DNA from: UBA9410 sp963933065
GTDB taxonomy: Bacteria; Actinomycetota; Acidimicrobiia; Acidimicrobiales; MedAcidi-G1
Direction of reading: 5' to 3'
Assembly (NCBI GenBank): GCA_963933065.1
Contig: CAWVUB010000061.1
Span: 1-13,656, forward strand
Length of the DNA stretch: 13,656 bases
The position numbers were made by a program, and so were the translations under genes. Below the pieces are notes generated by a model. That model searched no databases. It was not told the DNA's origin and saw only the letters and a program-made list of their open reading frames with translations. Below are positions 1 to 6,994 of the stretch, one piece after another. Position 1 is the stretch's first letter; each line of letters begins with the position of its first letter.

Positions 1-2
1 TG

Positions 3-866
3 GGAAAGACCGAACGAGTTGAGTTGGTCGCCAAGGCAGTCGCTGCCGCTTGGCCAGCGATAATCTTCTGCCGTACTCGTCATGGAGCGGACCGTCTAGC
101 CAAACAACTTGAACGATCAGACATCAAGGCCGCAGCCATTCACGGCGGCCGGAGTCAGAGTCAGCGCACTCGTGCTCTTGCCGATTTCAGCAAGAGTCGC
201 GTGCATGCCTTGGTGGCAACTGACGTGGCTGCCCGCGGCATCCACGTCGATCGGGTGGCATCAGTGATCCACTTCGATCCACCTGAGGACCATAAGGCCT
301 ATGTGCACCGGTCTGGCCGAACCGCTCGAGCAGGCGAGGGTGGTGTAGTTATCTCGCTCGTTCAGCCTGATCAAAAAAAGGATATCCGTCGACTCCAGCG
401 CGATATCGGGCTCGAACAGCTAGTGACAAACGCCGATATAGCGTTCGTCTGCAGCCTGACTACAGGCGACAAAACCTTGGCTGCGCCTCAGCACGACCAA
501 CCTCAACGCCGAGAAGGCCGTCACAACGACCGCACGGGCGACCACCAGTCTCGCAGGAACCGTTCCCAAGGAAGCCGTCACAACCCCCAGAAACGCAGTG
601 GAAACTCTCGATCCGAAAATGGTGCCGGCAACCGACAGGGCGGCCCCAAGAGGAACGGCAAGCCCAATTCGCGTAGCGGTGATTCTGGCACCAGTTCCTC
701 CAGCACCTCCAAGGGTGGCAACCAGAAGCATGGAAGCCAAAAAACCGGCGGAAAGGGCCAAGGGCAGAAAACCAATGGTCCTCGGGCTAACGCTCAAAGG
801 CACGGAGTCAAGCCAGGCCAACGCCGGAACGGTAAACCCAGCAACAGCCGCCGGGACGCTGCCTGA
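3..866 (+). CDS. DEAD-box ATP-dependent RNA helicase, C-terminal part (5' partial)
   Basis: This is the C-terminal half of a DEAD-box RNA helicase, which uses ATP to remodel RNA duplexes in the cytoplasm. The reading frame is open to the left edge, so the DEAD domain lies outside the window. An internal TTG at 24 is not a real start. The RecA-like domain 2 motifs are in order: motif IV (IIFCRTRHGADRL, near nt 60), the AIHGGRSQ segment, motif V (ATDVAARG, near nt 220) and motif VI (HRSGRTARAG, near nt 305). From about nt 470 to the stop there is a tail of over 120 residues of low complexity rich in Arg, Gly, Asn, Ser, Gln and Lys, like the RNA-binding tails of RhlE/DeaD-type helicases. The lipoprotein gene begins 17 nt downstream. 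Family is certain; the exact subfamily cannot be set without the N-terminus. Confidence 0.93.
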   Translation, partial: GKTERVELVAKAVAAAWPAIIFCRTRHGADRLAKQLERSDIKAAAIHGGRSQSQRTRALADFSKSRVHALVATDVAARGIHVDRVASVIHFDPPEDHKAYVHRSGRTARAGEGGVVISLVQPDQKKDIRRLQRDIGLEQLVTNADIAFVCSLTTGDKTLAAPQHDQPQRREGRHNDRTGDHQSRRNRSQGSRHNPQKRSGNSRSENGAGNRQGGPKRNGKPNSRSGDSGTSSSSTSKGGNQKHGSQKTGGKGQGQKTNGPRANAQRHGVKPGQRRNGKPSNSRRDAA

Positions 867-883
867 TACTCAACTGTCAACCC

Positions 884-1450
884 GTGAAACGGCCGACTAC
901 CAGCACTCGCTTAAATCAGGCCTTCAGCCTTTTCGTTGTCGGATTGATCGCCGGAGCCTGCGGCTCCTTAGATATACCGCCTGAGGTCTCCAAGGAAACG
1001 ATTCCTCTCGCTGAGGCGGAGTCGGACCGCCGTCAGGTGATGCAGTCATCTCAGCAACGCTTCAACGCCTGCATGGATAAGGCTGGCTATGAGTTTCGTG
1101 GCTTCGCAGGTGACGATGGTGATGCGGTAGTCGTCGAGGATTACAGATACCAAGACGCTCTCCAACGCTGCGCCGACGAGTCGGGCGTTGCTGCCCTTCG
1201 AGACGAGTTTGCTGAGTCCCGTTCCAGTCGAACGACTGATCAGATCCTTGCTGAGAACAATGCCATCCTCAACGTGGTCGAGTGTCTGCGGGCCAAAGGC
1301 ATGGATCTCAACGACCCTGTTCAGAACGAGGTTGGTGCCCTCAGTCTTCGATCTACTCTCCAGTCCGCTGAGGTTGATCTGAGCGAGATTCAAGAAGCCC
1401 GGGAGTGTCTTAGTGAGATACGTCTCCTTCGCCCACCGATCAACGAATAA
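884..1450 (+). CDS. Predicted lipoprotein with a repeated Cys motif, function unknown
   Basis: A 188-aa secreted protein, not recognised beyond its type. The N-terminus has Lys/Arg residues, a hydrophobic stretch (FSLFVVGLIAG) and a Cys followed by Gly-Ser at about residue 26. This is a lipobox-like site, so it is probably anchored outside the membrane. The mature part is acidic and mostly helical, with four Cys. Two fall in similar contexts, FNACMDKAGYEF and VVECLRAKGMDL, and each is followed roughly 32-36 residues later by another Cys, suggesting two copies of one disulfide-bonded unit. The start is GTG; no other in-frame ATG, GTG or TTG lies between it and the helicase stop, and no good Shine-Dalgarno is visible. 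It may be transcribed with the helicase. It converges on the Rieske gene with 18 bp between the stop codons. Confidence 0.8.
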   Translation: MKRPTTSTRLNQAFSLFVVGLIAGACGSLDIPPEVSKETIPLAEAESDRRQVMQSSQQRFNACMDKAGYEFRGFAGDDGDAVVVEDYRYQDALQRCADESGVAALRDEFAESRSSRTTDQILAENNAILNVVECLRAKGMDLNDPVQNEVGALSLRSTLQSAEVDLSEIQEARECLSEIRLLRPPINE

Positions 1451-1468
1451 TTTCGAACTGGCTAGCGC

Positions 1469-2623
1469 TCAGGCGACAGAGAGCATCTGATTGGCGTACC
1501 AGCCAGCGAATCGAGCCACGTTGGGCTCAAGGTACGAGAACCGTCCCTGCTCAGCAAACGGCGACTGCATCCCTCGATGCTGCTGTTCAAGCATCGGTAT
1601 GTCTTCTGCGATAGCAACATCGAACCGTTGGTAGTAGGCCTCAGCCACCCGCTCGAACTGGTCAAGATCCACTGTCGCCGGTGGAAAGCAAACCACCTGT
1701 GCGCATCTGCATCGGTCTGGACCATCCGGGTAGACCTCGTACATCCACATCCCCTCGGCGCCTGTCGCAATCACCAACGTCGGAAAAAGCCACGAGTAGC
1801 GGACACCGTGAGCCTCGCGCTCGGTCAAGGTACTTATTGCCGGGAGAGCTTTAGCTTGGTCGACCTCTAGCAGGCCACCGGTGCCTTCTGTCGTGCTCGA
1901 GTGAGTCGCCCAGGCTCCAACAACATCCTCAGGCTCGTCGGGCTCGTTGTAAGTGTCGTCGATGCTTCCCGGGTGCACGTAAGGCAGGTGGTAGTACTCG
2001 TTGAAGACTTCAGCAAAACCCTTCCAGTTGCAGGCAACCGTGAACTCACGGCGACGAGTGGTAACAAGCGATGCCAAATCCCAACGAGCATGCACGTCGC
2101 CGAAATCACCAAGCCATTGGTCGATTGCTGGGGGCGATGCCTCAAGGCTGACGAAGGCGAATCCATATCGCTCAGTTGCTGCGAACTCATGCAAACCGTA
2201 GGCAGCACGTTCAAAGTCTTCAGTCCGTTGCATGCTCGGCGCCCCGACTAGGCGTCCGTCCAGTCCGTATGTCCAGAAGTGAAACGGGCAACGCATTCGA
2301 GTGCAGTTCCCCTCCCCCTCCATTACCTGCGATGACCGATGTCGGCACGTGTTGGCGTAGGCGCGCAAGTCGCCGTCCTCGTCGCGGACCACCACAACTG
2401 GCACACCGCCAAGTTCTATCGCCGTGTAATCCCCTGGACTAGACCAACGGTCACCCCGTCCAATACCTACCCATCCCTGCCGAAACATAATTTCCGCTTC
2501 GATCGAGGCGATTTCAGAATCTACATAGCATGCGGCGGGCAGAGTGTGTCCAGTTGCCGCTGATCCGGTGCATCGCATGAGCGCTTCAACCAGATCACCA
2601 GATAGTTGGCCACCCAGATTCAT
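1469..2623 (-). CDS. Rieske non-heme iron oxygenase, alpha subunit (quaternary-amine type?)
   Basis: A 384-aa terminal oxygenase that would use O2 and electrons from a separate reductase to hydroxylate or demethylate a substrate. The Rieske [2Fe-2S] site is complete: Cys93-x-His95, 16 residues, Cys112-x2-His115. The mononuclear iron site is His212, His217 and Asp341. The bridging position three residues before the first His is Glu209 (NEYYHLPYVH), where most ring-hydroxylating dioxygenases have Asp. From memory, Glu here is typical of carnitine and betaine monooxygenases, so a quaternary amine is a reasonable substrate guess; an aromatic acid remains possible. The frame extends upstream to an ATG at 2683, but I chose the ATG at 2623 because TACAAT lies exactly 7 nt before it and the longer start would overlap the divergent gene. 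No ferredoxin or reductase gene is in the window. Confidence 0.9.
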   Translation of the reverse strand: MNLGGQLSGDLVEALMRCTGSAATGHTLPAACYVDSEIASIEAEIMFRQGWVGIGRGDRWSSPGDYTAIELGGVPVVVVRDEDGDLRAYANTCRHRSSQVMEGEGNCTRMRCPFHFWTYGLDGRLVGAPSMQRTEDFERAAYGLHEFAATERYGFAFVSLEASPPAIDQWLGDFGDVHARWDLASLVTTRRREFTVACNWKGFAEVFNEYYHLPYVHPGSIDDTYNEPDEPEDVVGAWATHSSTTEGTGGLLEVDQAKALPAISTLTEREAHGVRYSWLFPTLVIATGAEGMWMYEVYPDGPDRCRCAQVVCFPPATVDLDQFERVAEAYYQRFDVAIAEDIPMLEQQHRGMQSPFAEQGRFSYLEPNVARFAGWYANQMLSVA

Positions 2624-2630
2624 AAGCCGA

Positions 2631-2636
2631 ATTGTA
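2631..2636 (-). promoter_or_regulatory. -10 box TACAAT, leaderless promoter of the Rieske gene
   Basis: On the minus strand TACAAT is followed by 7 nt and then the ATG at 2623, so the transcript should begin at or next to the start codon. No convincing -35 is present. This decides the Rieske start. Confidence 0.65.
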
Positions 2637-2657
2637 GGACCACCGGGCTGTTGGTCC
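2637..2657. repeat. Perfect inverted repeat, candidate operator between divergent promoters
   Basis: GGACCA (2637-2642), a 9-bp spacer, then TGGTCC (2652-2657): perfect 6-bp arms with centres 15 bp apart. The dyad fills the space between the two divergent -10 boxes and covers the -35 region of both. A dimeric regulator bound here could control both genes at once. No regulator gene is recognisable in the window. Confidence 0.5.
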
Positions 2658-2659
2658 CC

Positions 2660-2665
2660 TACGGT
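2660..2665 (+). promoter_or_regulatory. -10 box TACGGT, leaderless promoter of the Ldh-family gene
   Basis: TACGGT (TANNNT) is followed by 6 nt and the ATG at 2672, the spacing expected for a leaderless actinobacterial transcript. No clear -35 is seen. Confidence 0.5.
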
Positions 2666-2671
2666 GCTGGA

Positions 2672-3679
2672 ATGCCGGACCATACCCCTTCCCCACTAAG
2701 CCTGACATTGGACGAAATTGAGGAATACTCCCGGCGTTGCCTTGTTCACTACGGGGCAGCCGGCAAGGTGGCCACCCAGGTTGCACAGGCTGTTCGGGTA
2801 GCCGAGGGTAACGGCAACAGAATATGCGGCCTTTACTACTTGGAGAGTTACTGCCTTCAACTTGAGTCGGGCCGGATCAACGGTGTCGCCCAACCCGTTG
2901 TCACCATCCCTCGTCCAGGCGCTATCCGCGTTGACGGTTTGCTCGGCTTTGCGCAACCTGCGTTTGCAGCAGGATTCCCTGCCGCCGTTGCCGCCGCTAG
3001 AACCAACGGCATCTCTGGAATGTCTGTTGAACACACTCATACCTGTACTTCACTCGGCTACTTCACTGAACAGTTCGCTCGAGAGGGTCTTCTGGCTCTC
3101 GGAACCACCAACGCCACACCCCGCGTCTCACCACCCGGTGGGTCGGTACCCGTTTTGGGCACAAACCCGATTGCTATGGCAGTGCCCGACGGAGACGGAG
3201 GAATCGCCCTTCAGTTCGACTTCTCTACAAGTGCCGTCGCCCTCGGAAAGATCACGATGGCTGCAGCCGCCGGCGAAGAGATACCTATTGGTTGGGCTCT
3301 GGATGCAGGAGGCAACCCAACCACCGACCCACATGCCGCCCTAGGTGGATCGCTGGTGTCGGCAGGTGGCTACAAAGGTTACGGCATCGGACTCATGGTT
3401 GAAGTCCTAGCCGGCGCCATGACCGGTTGTCGGCTCAGCGTTGATGTCCCACCGCTCAAAACTACTGAAGGTGAACCCCACAACTTGGGACAGTTCTACA
3501 TCGTCATCGACCCTGACTCCTATAGCGGAGACGGCTTCTACGACCGGCTAATAGCCCTCGGTGAGAGCATCACCGCTCAACCCGGCTCCCGTGTACCAGG
3601 TGCGAACCGTGTACCGCTAGATCCTGTAGAGGTCGAGGTTGCTCTCTGGAACCGTGTCATCGACCTGGCTGGCGACTGA
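2672..3679 (+). CDS. Ldh-family (malate/L-lactate/sulfolactate dehydrogenase) oxidoreductase, atypical
   Basis: A 335-aa NAD(P)-dependent oxidoreductase of the family containing malate/lactate dehydrogenases, sulfolactate dehydrogenase and cyclic-imine (piperideine/pyrroline-2-carboxylate) reductases. Family signatures are clear: LGTNPIAMAVP (residues 162-172), FDFSTSAVALGKI (182-194) and GGYKGYGIGLMVEVL. Two usual His-bearing motifs are altered. The N-terminal [DS]SHG becomes RICG (Cys52 where His is expected), and the NSxHF segment reads HTHTC (121-125). This suggests an unusual substrate or mechanism. I prefer the ATG at 2672 over the in-frame ATG at 2606: it has a TANNNT box at leaderless spacing, and the first 22 residues of the longer form overlap the divergent promoter. 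It converges on the 182-aa gene with 9 bp between stops. Substrate unknown. Confidence 0.88.
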   Translation: MPDHTPSPLSLTLDEIEEYSRRCLVHYGAAGKVATQVAQAVRVAEGNGNRICGLYYLESYCLQLESGRINGVAQPVVTIPRPGAIRVDGLLGFAQPAFAAGFPAAVAAARTNGISGMSVEHTHTCTSLGYFTEQFAREGLLALGTTNATPRVSPPGGSVPVLGTNPIAMAVPDGDGGIALQFDFSTSAVALGKITMAAAAGEEIPIGWALDAGGNPTTDPHAALGGSLVSAGGYKGYGIGLMVEVLAGAMTGCRLSVDVPPLKTTEGEPHNLGQFYIVIDPDSYSGDGFYDRLIALGESITAQPGSRVPGANRVPLDPVEVEVALWNRVIDLAGD

Positions 3680-3688
3680 CTACGTCCG

Positions 3689-4237
3689 TCAATCCTCAAT
3701 TTCGTCGAGTACCGACTCGGCCACCAAAAACTCTTTAGCTGCAACGTTCAAGACATCGAAAGTCTGACCAGTCACGATCAGGCCGTTACGGGCGGCACGT
3801 GTCCTCGTTGAAAGACCAGCAGGTAGCACTGGGCCACCGACTTGCAGCCTCTCCACCACCGTGGCTCCTGTCGCATCTTCCGGTACGCCGTCTACCTTAA
3901 TTCCGCGACCCTCAATGTCAGCGATGACTGATACGAGCGCCGCCAGGGGCGTCGGCACACCGAAGACCACTGAGACGGAACCGATGATCTTCGCCTCAAC
4001 CTCGGCGCTCACCAGCGCATCTGGGCTTGAGTCGTATTCACTCAGCAATCGCACTGGGTCGTTCAACACCGACACGAAGCAATCAACCGCCTTACCTAAG
4101 TGCACCTCAGCAAAAGTTACATTTCGGCCCACCCGGTCAGCCGCTCCGGCATCCAGACCTGCTACCCGGGCACATCGAAACACCAGATCGTGCAACTCGC
4201 GCGGAGCGACCAAAACCTCATGGTCAGTAATTTTCAC
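3689..4237 (-). CDS. Conserved-looking 182-aa protein, possibly DUF3726-like, partner of the Ldh-family enzyme
   Basis: No catalytic motif is recognised. It is a 182-aa soluble protein with no signal peptide or membrane segment. The N-terminal 50 residues are helical and resemble the N-terminal helices of the neighbouring Ldh-family enzyme. Ungapped over 30 residues (this protein about 18-47, the oxidoreductase 19-48) I count 8 identities, including the R-C, G, A, V and A-E positions. The rest is rich in Val, Ala and Gly. From memory, DUF3726 proteins sit beside Ldh-family genes and start in a similar way, but I cannot confirm membership. It starts with GTG, which shares four bases (GTGA) with the stop of the M19-like gene, so translation is probably coupled. 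An accessory subunit is possible; that is inference. Confidence 0.75.
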   Translation of the reverse strand: MKITDHEVLVAPRELHDLVFRCARVAGLDAGAADRVGRNVTFAEVHLGKAVDCFVSVLNDPVRLLSEYDSSPDALVSAEVEAKIIGSVSVVFGVPTPLAALVSVIADIEGRGIKVDGVPEDATGATVVERLQVGGPVLPAGLSTRTRAARNGLIVTGQTFDVLNVAAKEFLVAESVLDEIED

Positions 4238-5187
4238 GTCAAAAATACTTCACCAAATAGGCGCAGCCAGTTTCCCCCAAGTACCAGATCACGCTCATAA
4301 GGAGAAAACCCAGCCTCATCGAGTCCGATAGACAGGCTCCCAAAATCCTTTGGTCCATCAAACCACTTCGGCCAGGGCGGAAACGATGGCGTCTCGGAGG
4401 GTGCAGCAGCCCTATCCCAACGACCATTGCGCATCCATCCGAGCGAGTCAGGACTCCAGCCGAGAACTGCGTCAGACCCGATCGCCACGTGCTCTACGCC
4501 TATCTTTTCAGCCAACGAGGCGACCATCGAGCAGTACTCCGAGCGACTCACATCCGACCCACCCATGAATAGTGGGTAAAGCGTGCAGCCGATCACGCCA
4601 CCCCGTTCAGCTACCGCTGCCACGAGTTCGTCTGGCTTATTTCGAGGTGAGTCACAAAAGGCCACTGGGTTTCCGTGAGTGATGGCAATGGGTTGGGCGG
4701 ACATATCAACAGCGTCGCGCCCCGTCACGTTCCCAACGTGCGAAATATCGATCAGCACACCCGCATCATTGAGTGCAGCCACCATCCGATGCCCAACGCG
4801 CGTCAAGCCACCGTCGAATGGTTCCCAGCAACTAGATCCCAGATGGTTCGTAATGTTGTAGGTGATCTGGATCACCCTGATTCCAACGTCAGCAAAAATC
4901 CCAGCCATCTCTGGATCGTCGCCAAGCATCGAACTGTTCTGAAATCCCAGGACAACAGCCAGGACCCCGTCAGCCTTCGCGGAGAGGATTTCGTCAACAG
5001 ATCGCGTAATCCGAAGGAGGTCGTCATTTTGGCGGCACAAGTGCCTAAAGGCTCCGATCCGGGTCATGGCACCAGCCGTGTCTTCCCACACTCCGACCGT
5101 GGCGTGCACCACATCTACTCCCCCGGACCGAACTTCCTCTACAACATCGCGAGACCAGTCGTTGATCTGCAGTCCGTCGATGATCAT
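4234..5187 (-). CDS. Peptidase M19 (membrane dipeptidase) family protein with variant metal site
   Basis: A 317-aa TIM-barrel protein of the renal/membrane dipeptidase family. Family landmarks present: DISHV with His150, ITHGNP with His171, IGSD with Asp239 and a C-terminal GGNWLRLF. Two canonical zinc-site elements are missing: the N-terminal HxD is replaced by DGLQINDW (residues 4-11), and the bridging Glu position appears to be Gln83 in LGFQNSS. I recall a bacterial subgroup with the same DGLQ start, including a gene near glycine-betaine catabolism genes in Pseudomonas aeruginosa, so it may be a hydrolase of something other than dipeptides. No signal peptide is seen, so it is probably cytosolic. 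The start at 5187 is preferred to the one at 5229 because GGAGGAG lies 5 nt upstream. It overlaps the stop of the upstream gene by ATGA and the next gene's start by GTGA. Confidence 0.88.
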   Translation of the reverse strand: MIIDGLQINDWSRDVVEEVRSGGVDVVHATVGVWEDTAGAMTRIGAFRHLCRQNDDLLRITRSVDEILSAKADGVLAVVLGFQNSSMLGDDPEMAGIFADVGIRVIQITYNITNHLGSSCWEPFDGGLTRVGHRMVAALNDAGVLIDISHVGNVTGRDAVDMSAQPIAITHGNPVAFCDSPRNKPDELVAAVAERGGVIGCTLYPLFMGGSDVSRSEYCSMVASLAEKIGVEHVAIGSDAVLGWSPDSLGWMRNGRWDRAAAPSETPSFPPWPKWFDGPKDFGSLSIGLDEAGFSPYERDLVLGGNWLRLFGEVFLT

Positions 5188-6908
5188 CGATTCTCCTCCA
5201 TGCTGCAGGGTCGAACGGGCAGCACCCAATCGTCAGTGGTGTTGGGCCCCAGTTCGCTCAGGCGGGGAGCACCCTGGAAGAGAGTGACTCGGAGCCAGTC
5301 AGTCGATTTAGGTTTGAACTCGTCCATTCCATATTGGGCCAACTGGAAACGTTGGACCTGCAACGGAAGGTAGTCAGCGGAACACGGGTTGTCGCGTGGC
5401 TCCCCATACCGACGATCACTGGCTGTCAAGCGTTCTAGCGCAGCTCGGTGTTCGGGGTAGTCGAGTAGAACGGATGCGATGGGCTCGCTGGGGTCCCGAT
5501 CAACTAACGCTCGCCCAAAACGCCAGAGCCGAAGGGCCATATCGACGGCCACATCCCGACCCTCTGGAGCCAACCGATCACGCCGCACCCGCCGGGGCTC
5601 TTCCGTGTTGTCGCTCACCACCCACCAGAAGGTTTCAGCAGTTAATTTGTCTAAACCAAGTTCATCTAGCCAACCGAAACGCTTCTCCAGTAGTGAGCAG
5701 ATATCAGCAACAGAGGCCGTCGGGTCGGCAGATGCCTGTTCGTTGACCAAAAATAGATGATCGAATAGATCGTCGTCCCCGTCATGGAGCTCAATAAGCA
5801 AGGAGACCACCATTTCCGAAGTCTCCGGACCCTGCTCCTCCGCCCAGAGGTAGAGCGCATCGTAAGGATGGTCGCTTTCTGCAACGTTGGCCCACGCCTC
5901 AGATACGTCATCTAGCACCGGGACCAAAGCCTGCGAATTCAGGAACGGGGTGCAGTCATCTCCCGATCCTGAGGCAAAATGCGCGCGAGCACGGGAAATC
6001 CAATCACGCAGCAAACCCATATCAGCCGGGGTTGCCTCTTGACACCGCACATCAGCCAAGGCGACCTCGCGGACCCCTACCCAGGCATCTAGTACTCGTG
6101 GATGCTTGAAGGCGTAAGGCACTAGACCTAGCCCAGTTGCGTTCCCTAGGCCGAAGTACCGACGCCACTCTCCATCAAATCCGACAGCCGTGTCTCCACC
6201 TTTCACTCGGGCACAGTGCTCAACCATGTCGTAGCCGAGTTCCCGGAACATCCAGGCCGCAACGAACTGGGCCCGATAAGGCACGCGAAAAGGGTGATCA
6301 TCTAGATAACCAGCAAACGACCTCATACCGAATTTTCCATTGGCGTAAAACGCTGTACTGCGAAGGATGTAACCCGCATCACCGACTCGGTCAGGGTCTG
6401 GTTGGCGACCAGATGCCAGTTCATCAACCAAGTAACTGAAAAACCGAACACTGCGGTTGCCTCGAGTCAGGCTCAGGATGCGTGGATTAAGACGGCCTCT
6501 CTCTTGTTCAGGCACCTCGATTCGCAACATGGCCAAGAGTTCATCGTCTACGTCACCGTCAACTAAGACCCCGGCCACCTCCCACCGATCGGCAATCACC
6601 CGGTCGGTGTGCGCCGACTCGTCAATCGTCGTGGTAAACACAACAAAGCTGAAACGCTGTTTCCCGGTGTCAACGGCGTAGATCGACTCACCTCGGCCCT
6701 CATCATCAAGGTCCTGATGAACGCGCTTAGCAGTCCACCCATCGGCCACGGCTCGCCGCAACATAGTCCGGCTGAAGCTATACCGGCTGAGACGTGCCGC
6801 GCCTAGAACGTCTGGTCTCATGACATACGAAGCGGGGCGAAGCCACTCATCTCGGGCTGCCATTTCGACCTGCAGGGCGTCGACGTTGTCTAGCGCAATT
6901 GGTTGCAC
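5184..6908 (-). CDS. Unrecognised 574-aa protein heading the M19-like operon
   Basis: I do not recognise a named family. The product is a soluble, acidic-to-neutral protein with no signal peptide or membrane helix. Visible segments that look conserved are LTRGNRSVRFF (about residues 147-157), STAFYANGKFG (184-194), a Gly-rich GNATGLGLVPYAFKHP (255-270) and a C-terminal half rich in Trp, Leu and Asp. From memory, similar NRSVR and GNATGLG patterns occur in an uncharacterised proteobacterial protein near Ldh-family genes, but I cannot verify this. The frame extends to 6998, but the GTG at 6908 has TACGCT 6 nt upstream (leaderless arrangement) and an ATG at 6863 is another option. It ends with ATGA, shared with the M19-like start. 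Being the first gene of this coupled operon suggests it acts in the same pathway. Confidence 0.82.
   Translation of the reverse strand: MQPIALDNVDALQVEMAARDEWLRPASYVMRPDVLGAARLSRYSFSRTMLRRAVADGWTAKRVHQDLDDEGRGESIYAVDTGKQRFSFVVFTTTIDESAHTDRVIADRWEVAGVLVDGDVDDELLAMLRIEVPEQERGRLNPRILSLTRGNRSVRFFSYLVDELASGRQPDPDRVGDAGYILRSTAFYANGKFGMRSFAGYLDDHPFRVPYRAQFVAAWMFRELGYDMVEHCARVKGGDTAVGFDGEWRRYFGLGNATGLGLVPYAFKHPRVLDAWVGVREVALADVRCQEATPADMGLLRDWISRARAHFASGSGDDCTPFLNSQALVPVLDDVSEAWANVAESDHPYDALYLWAEEQGPETSEMVVSLLIELHDGDDDLFDHLFLVNEQASADPTASVADICSLLEKRFGWLDELGLDKLTAETFWWVVSDNTEEPRRVRRDRLAPEGRDVAVDMALRLWRFGRALVDRDPSEPIASVLLDYPEHRAALERLTASDRRYGEPRDNPCSADYLPLQVQRFQLAQYGMDEFKPKSTDWLRVTLFQGAPRLSELGPNTTDDWVLPVRPCSMEENR
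5193..5199 (-). promoter_or_regulatory. Strong ribosome binding site GGAGGAG for the M19-like gene
   Basis: GGAGGAG lies inside the last codons of the upstream 574-aa gene, 5 nt before the ATG at 5187. It fixes the start and, with the ATGA overlap, supports re-initiation by ribosomes finishing the upstream gene. Confidence 0.8.
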
Positions 6909-6914
6909 ACCCAA

Positions 6915-6920
6915 AGCGTA
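6915..6920 (-). promoter_or_regulatory. -10 box TACGCT, probable leaderless promoter of the 574-aa gene operon
   Basis: TACGCT on the minus strand is followed by 6 nt and the GTG at 6908. A TTGCCC at 6940-6945 could be a weak -35 but is 19 bp away. The box lies inside the longer reading frame, which argues for the shorter protein. Confidence 0.45.
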
Positions 6921-6970
6921 GATCCTGATTGGAAATCTGGGGCAACTATGCGGACTACGCCACGCGGAAC

Positions 6971-6994
6971 ACCCGCCTCCAACTTGAGGCGGGT
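6971..6994. repeat. Perfect 9-bp inverted repeat in divergent intergenic region
   Basis: ACCCGCCTC, loop CAACTT, GAGGCGGGT. It is the strongest hairpin in the window. It has no T-run on either side, so it is not a standard terminator, and it lies about 50 bp upstream of the -10 box of the minus-strand operon. It may be a DNA-binding site or an RNA hairpin. Confidence 0.55.

Noticed and set aside
420..821. 133-aa open frame on the minus strand, plus overlapping frames on both strands
   Set aside because: It is antisense to the low-complexity Arg/Gly/Asn tail of the helicase, whose composition keeps other frames open. It has no start signal and no family-like motifs.
2606..2671. Longer N-terminus for the Ldh-family gene from the ATG at 2606
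   Set aside because: It would start inside the Rieske coding region and run through the divergent promoter and dyad; the added 22 residues do not resemble the family N-terminus.
4675..5373. 232-aa open frame on the plus strand
   Set aside because: It lies antisense to the M19-like gene and across the ATGA junction. The M19 frame has clear family motifs and a strong ribosome binding site; this one has neither.
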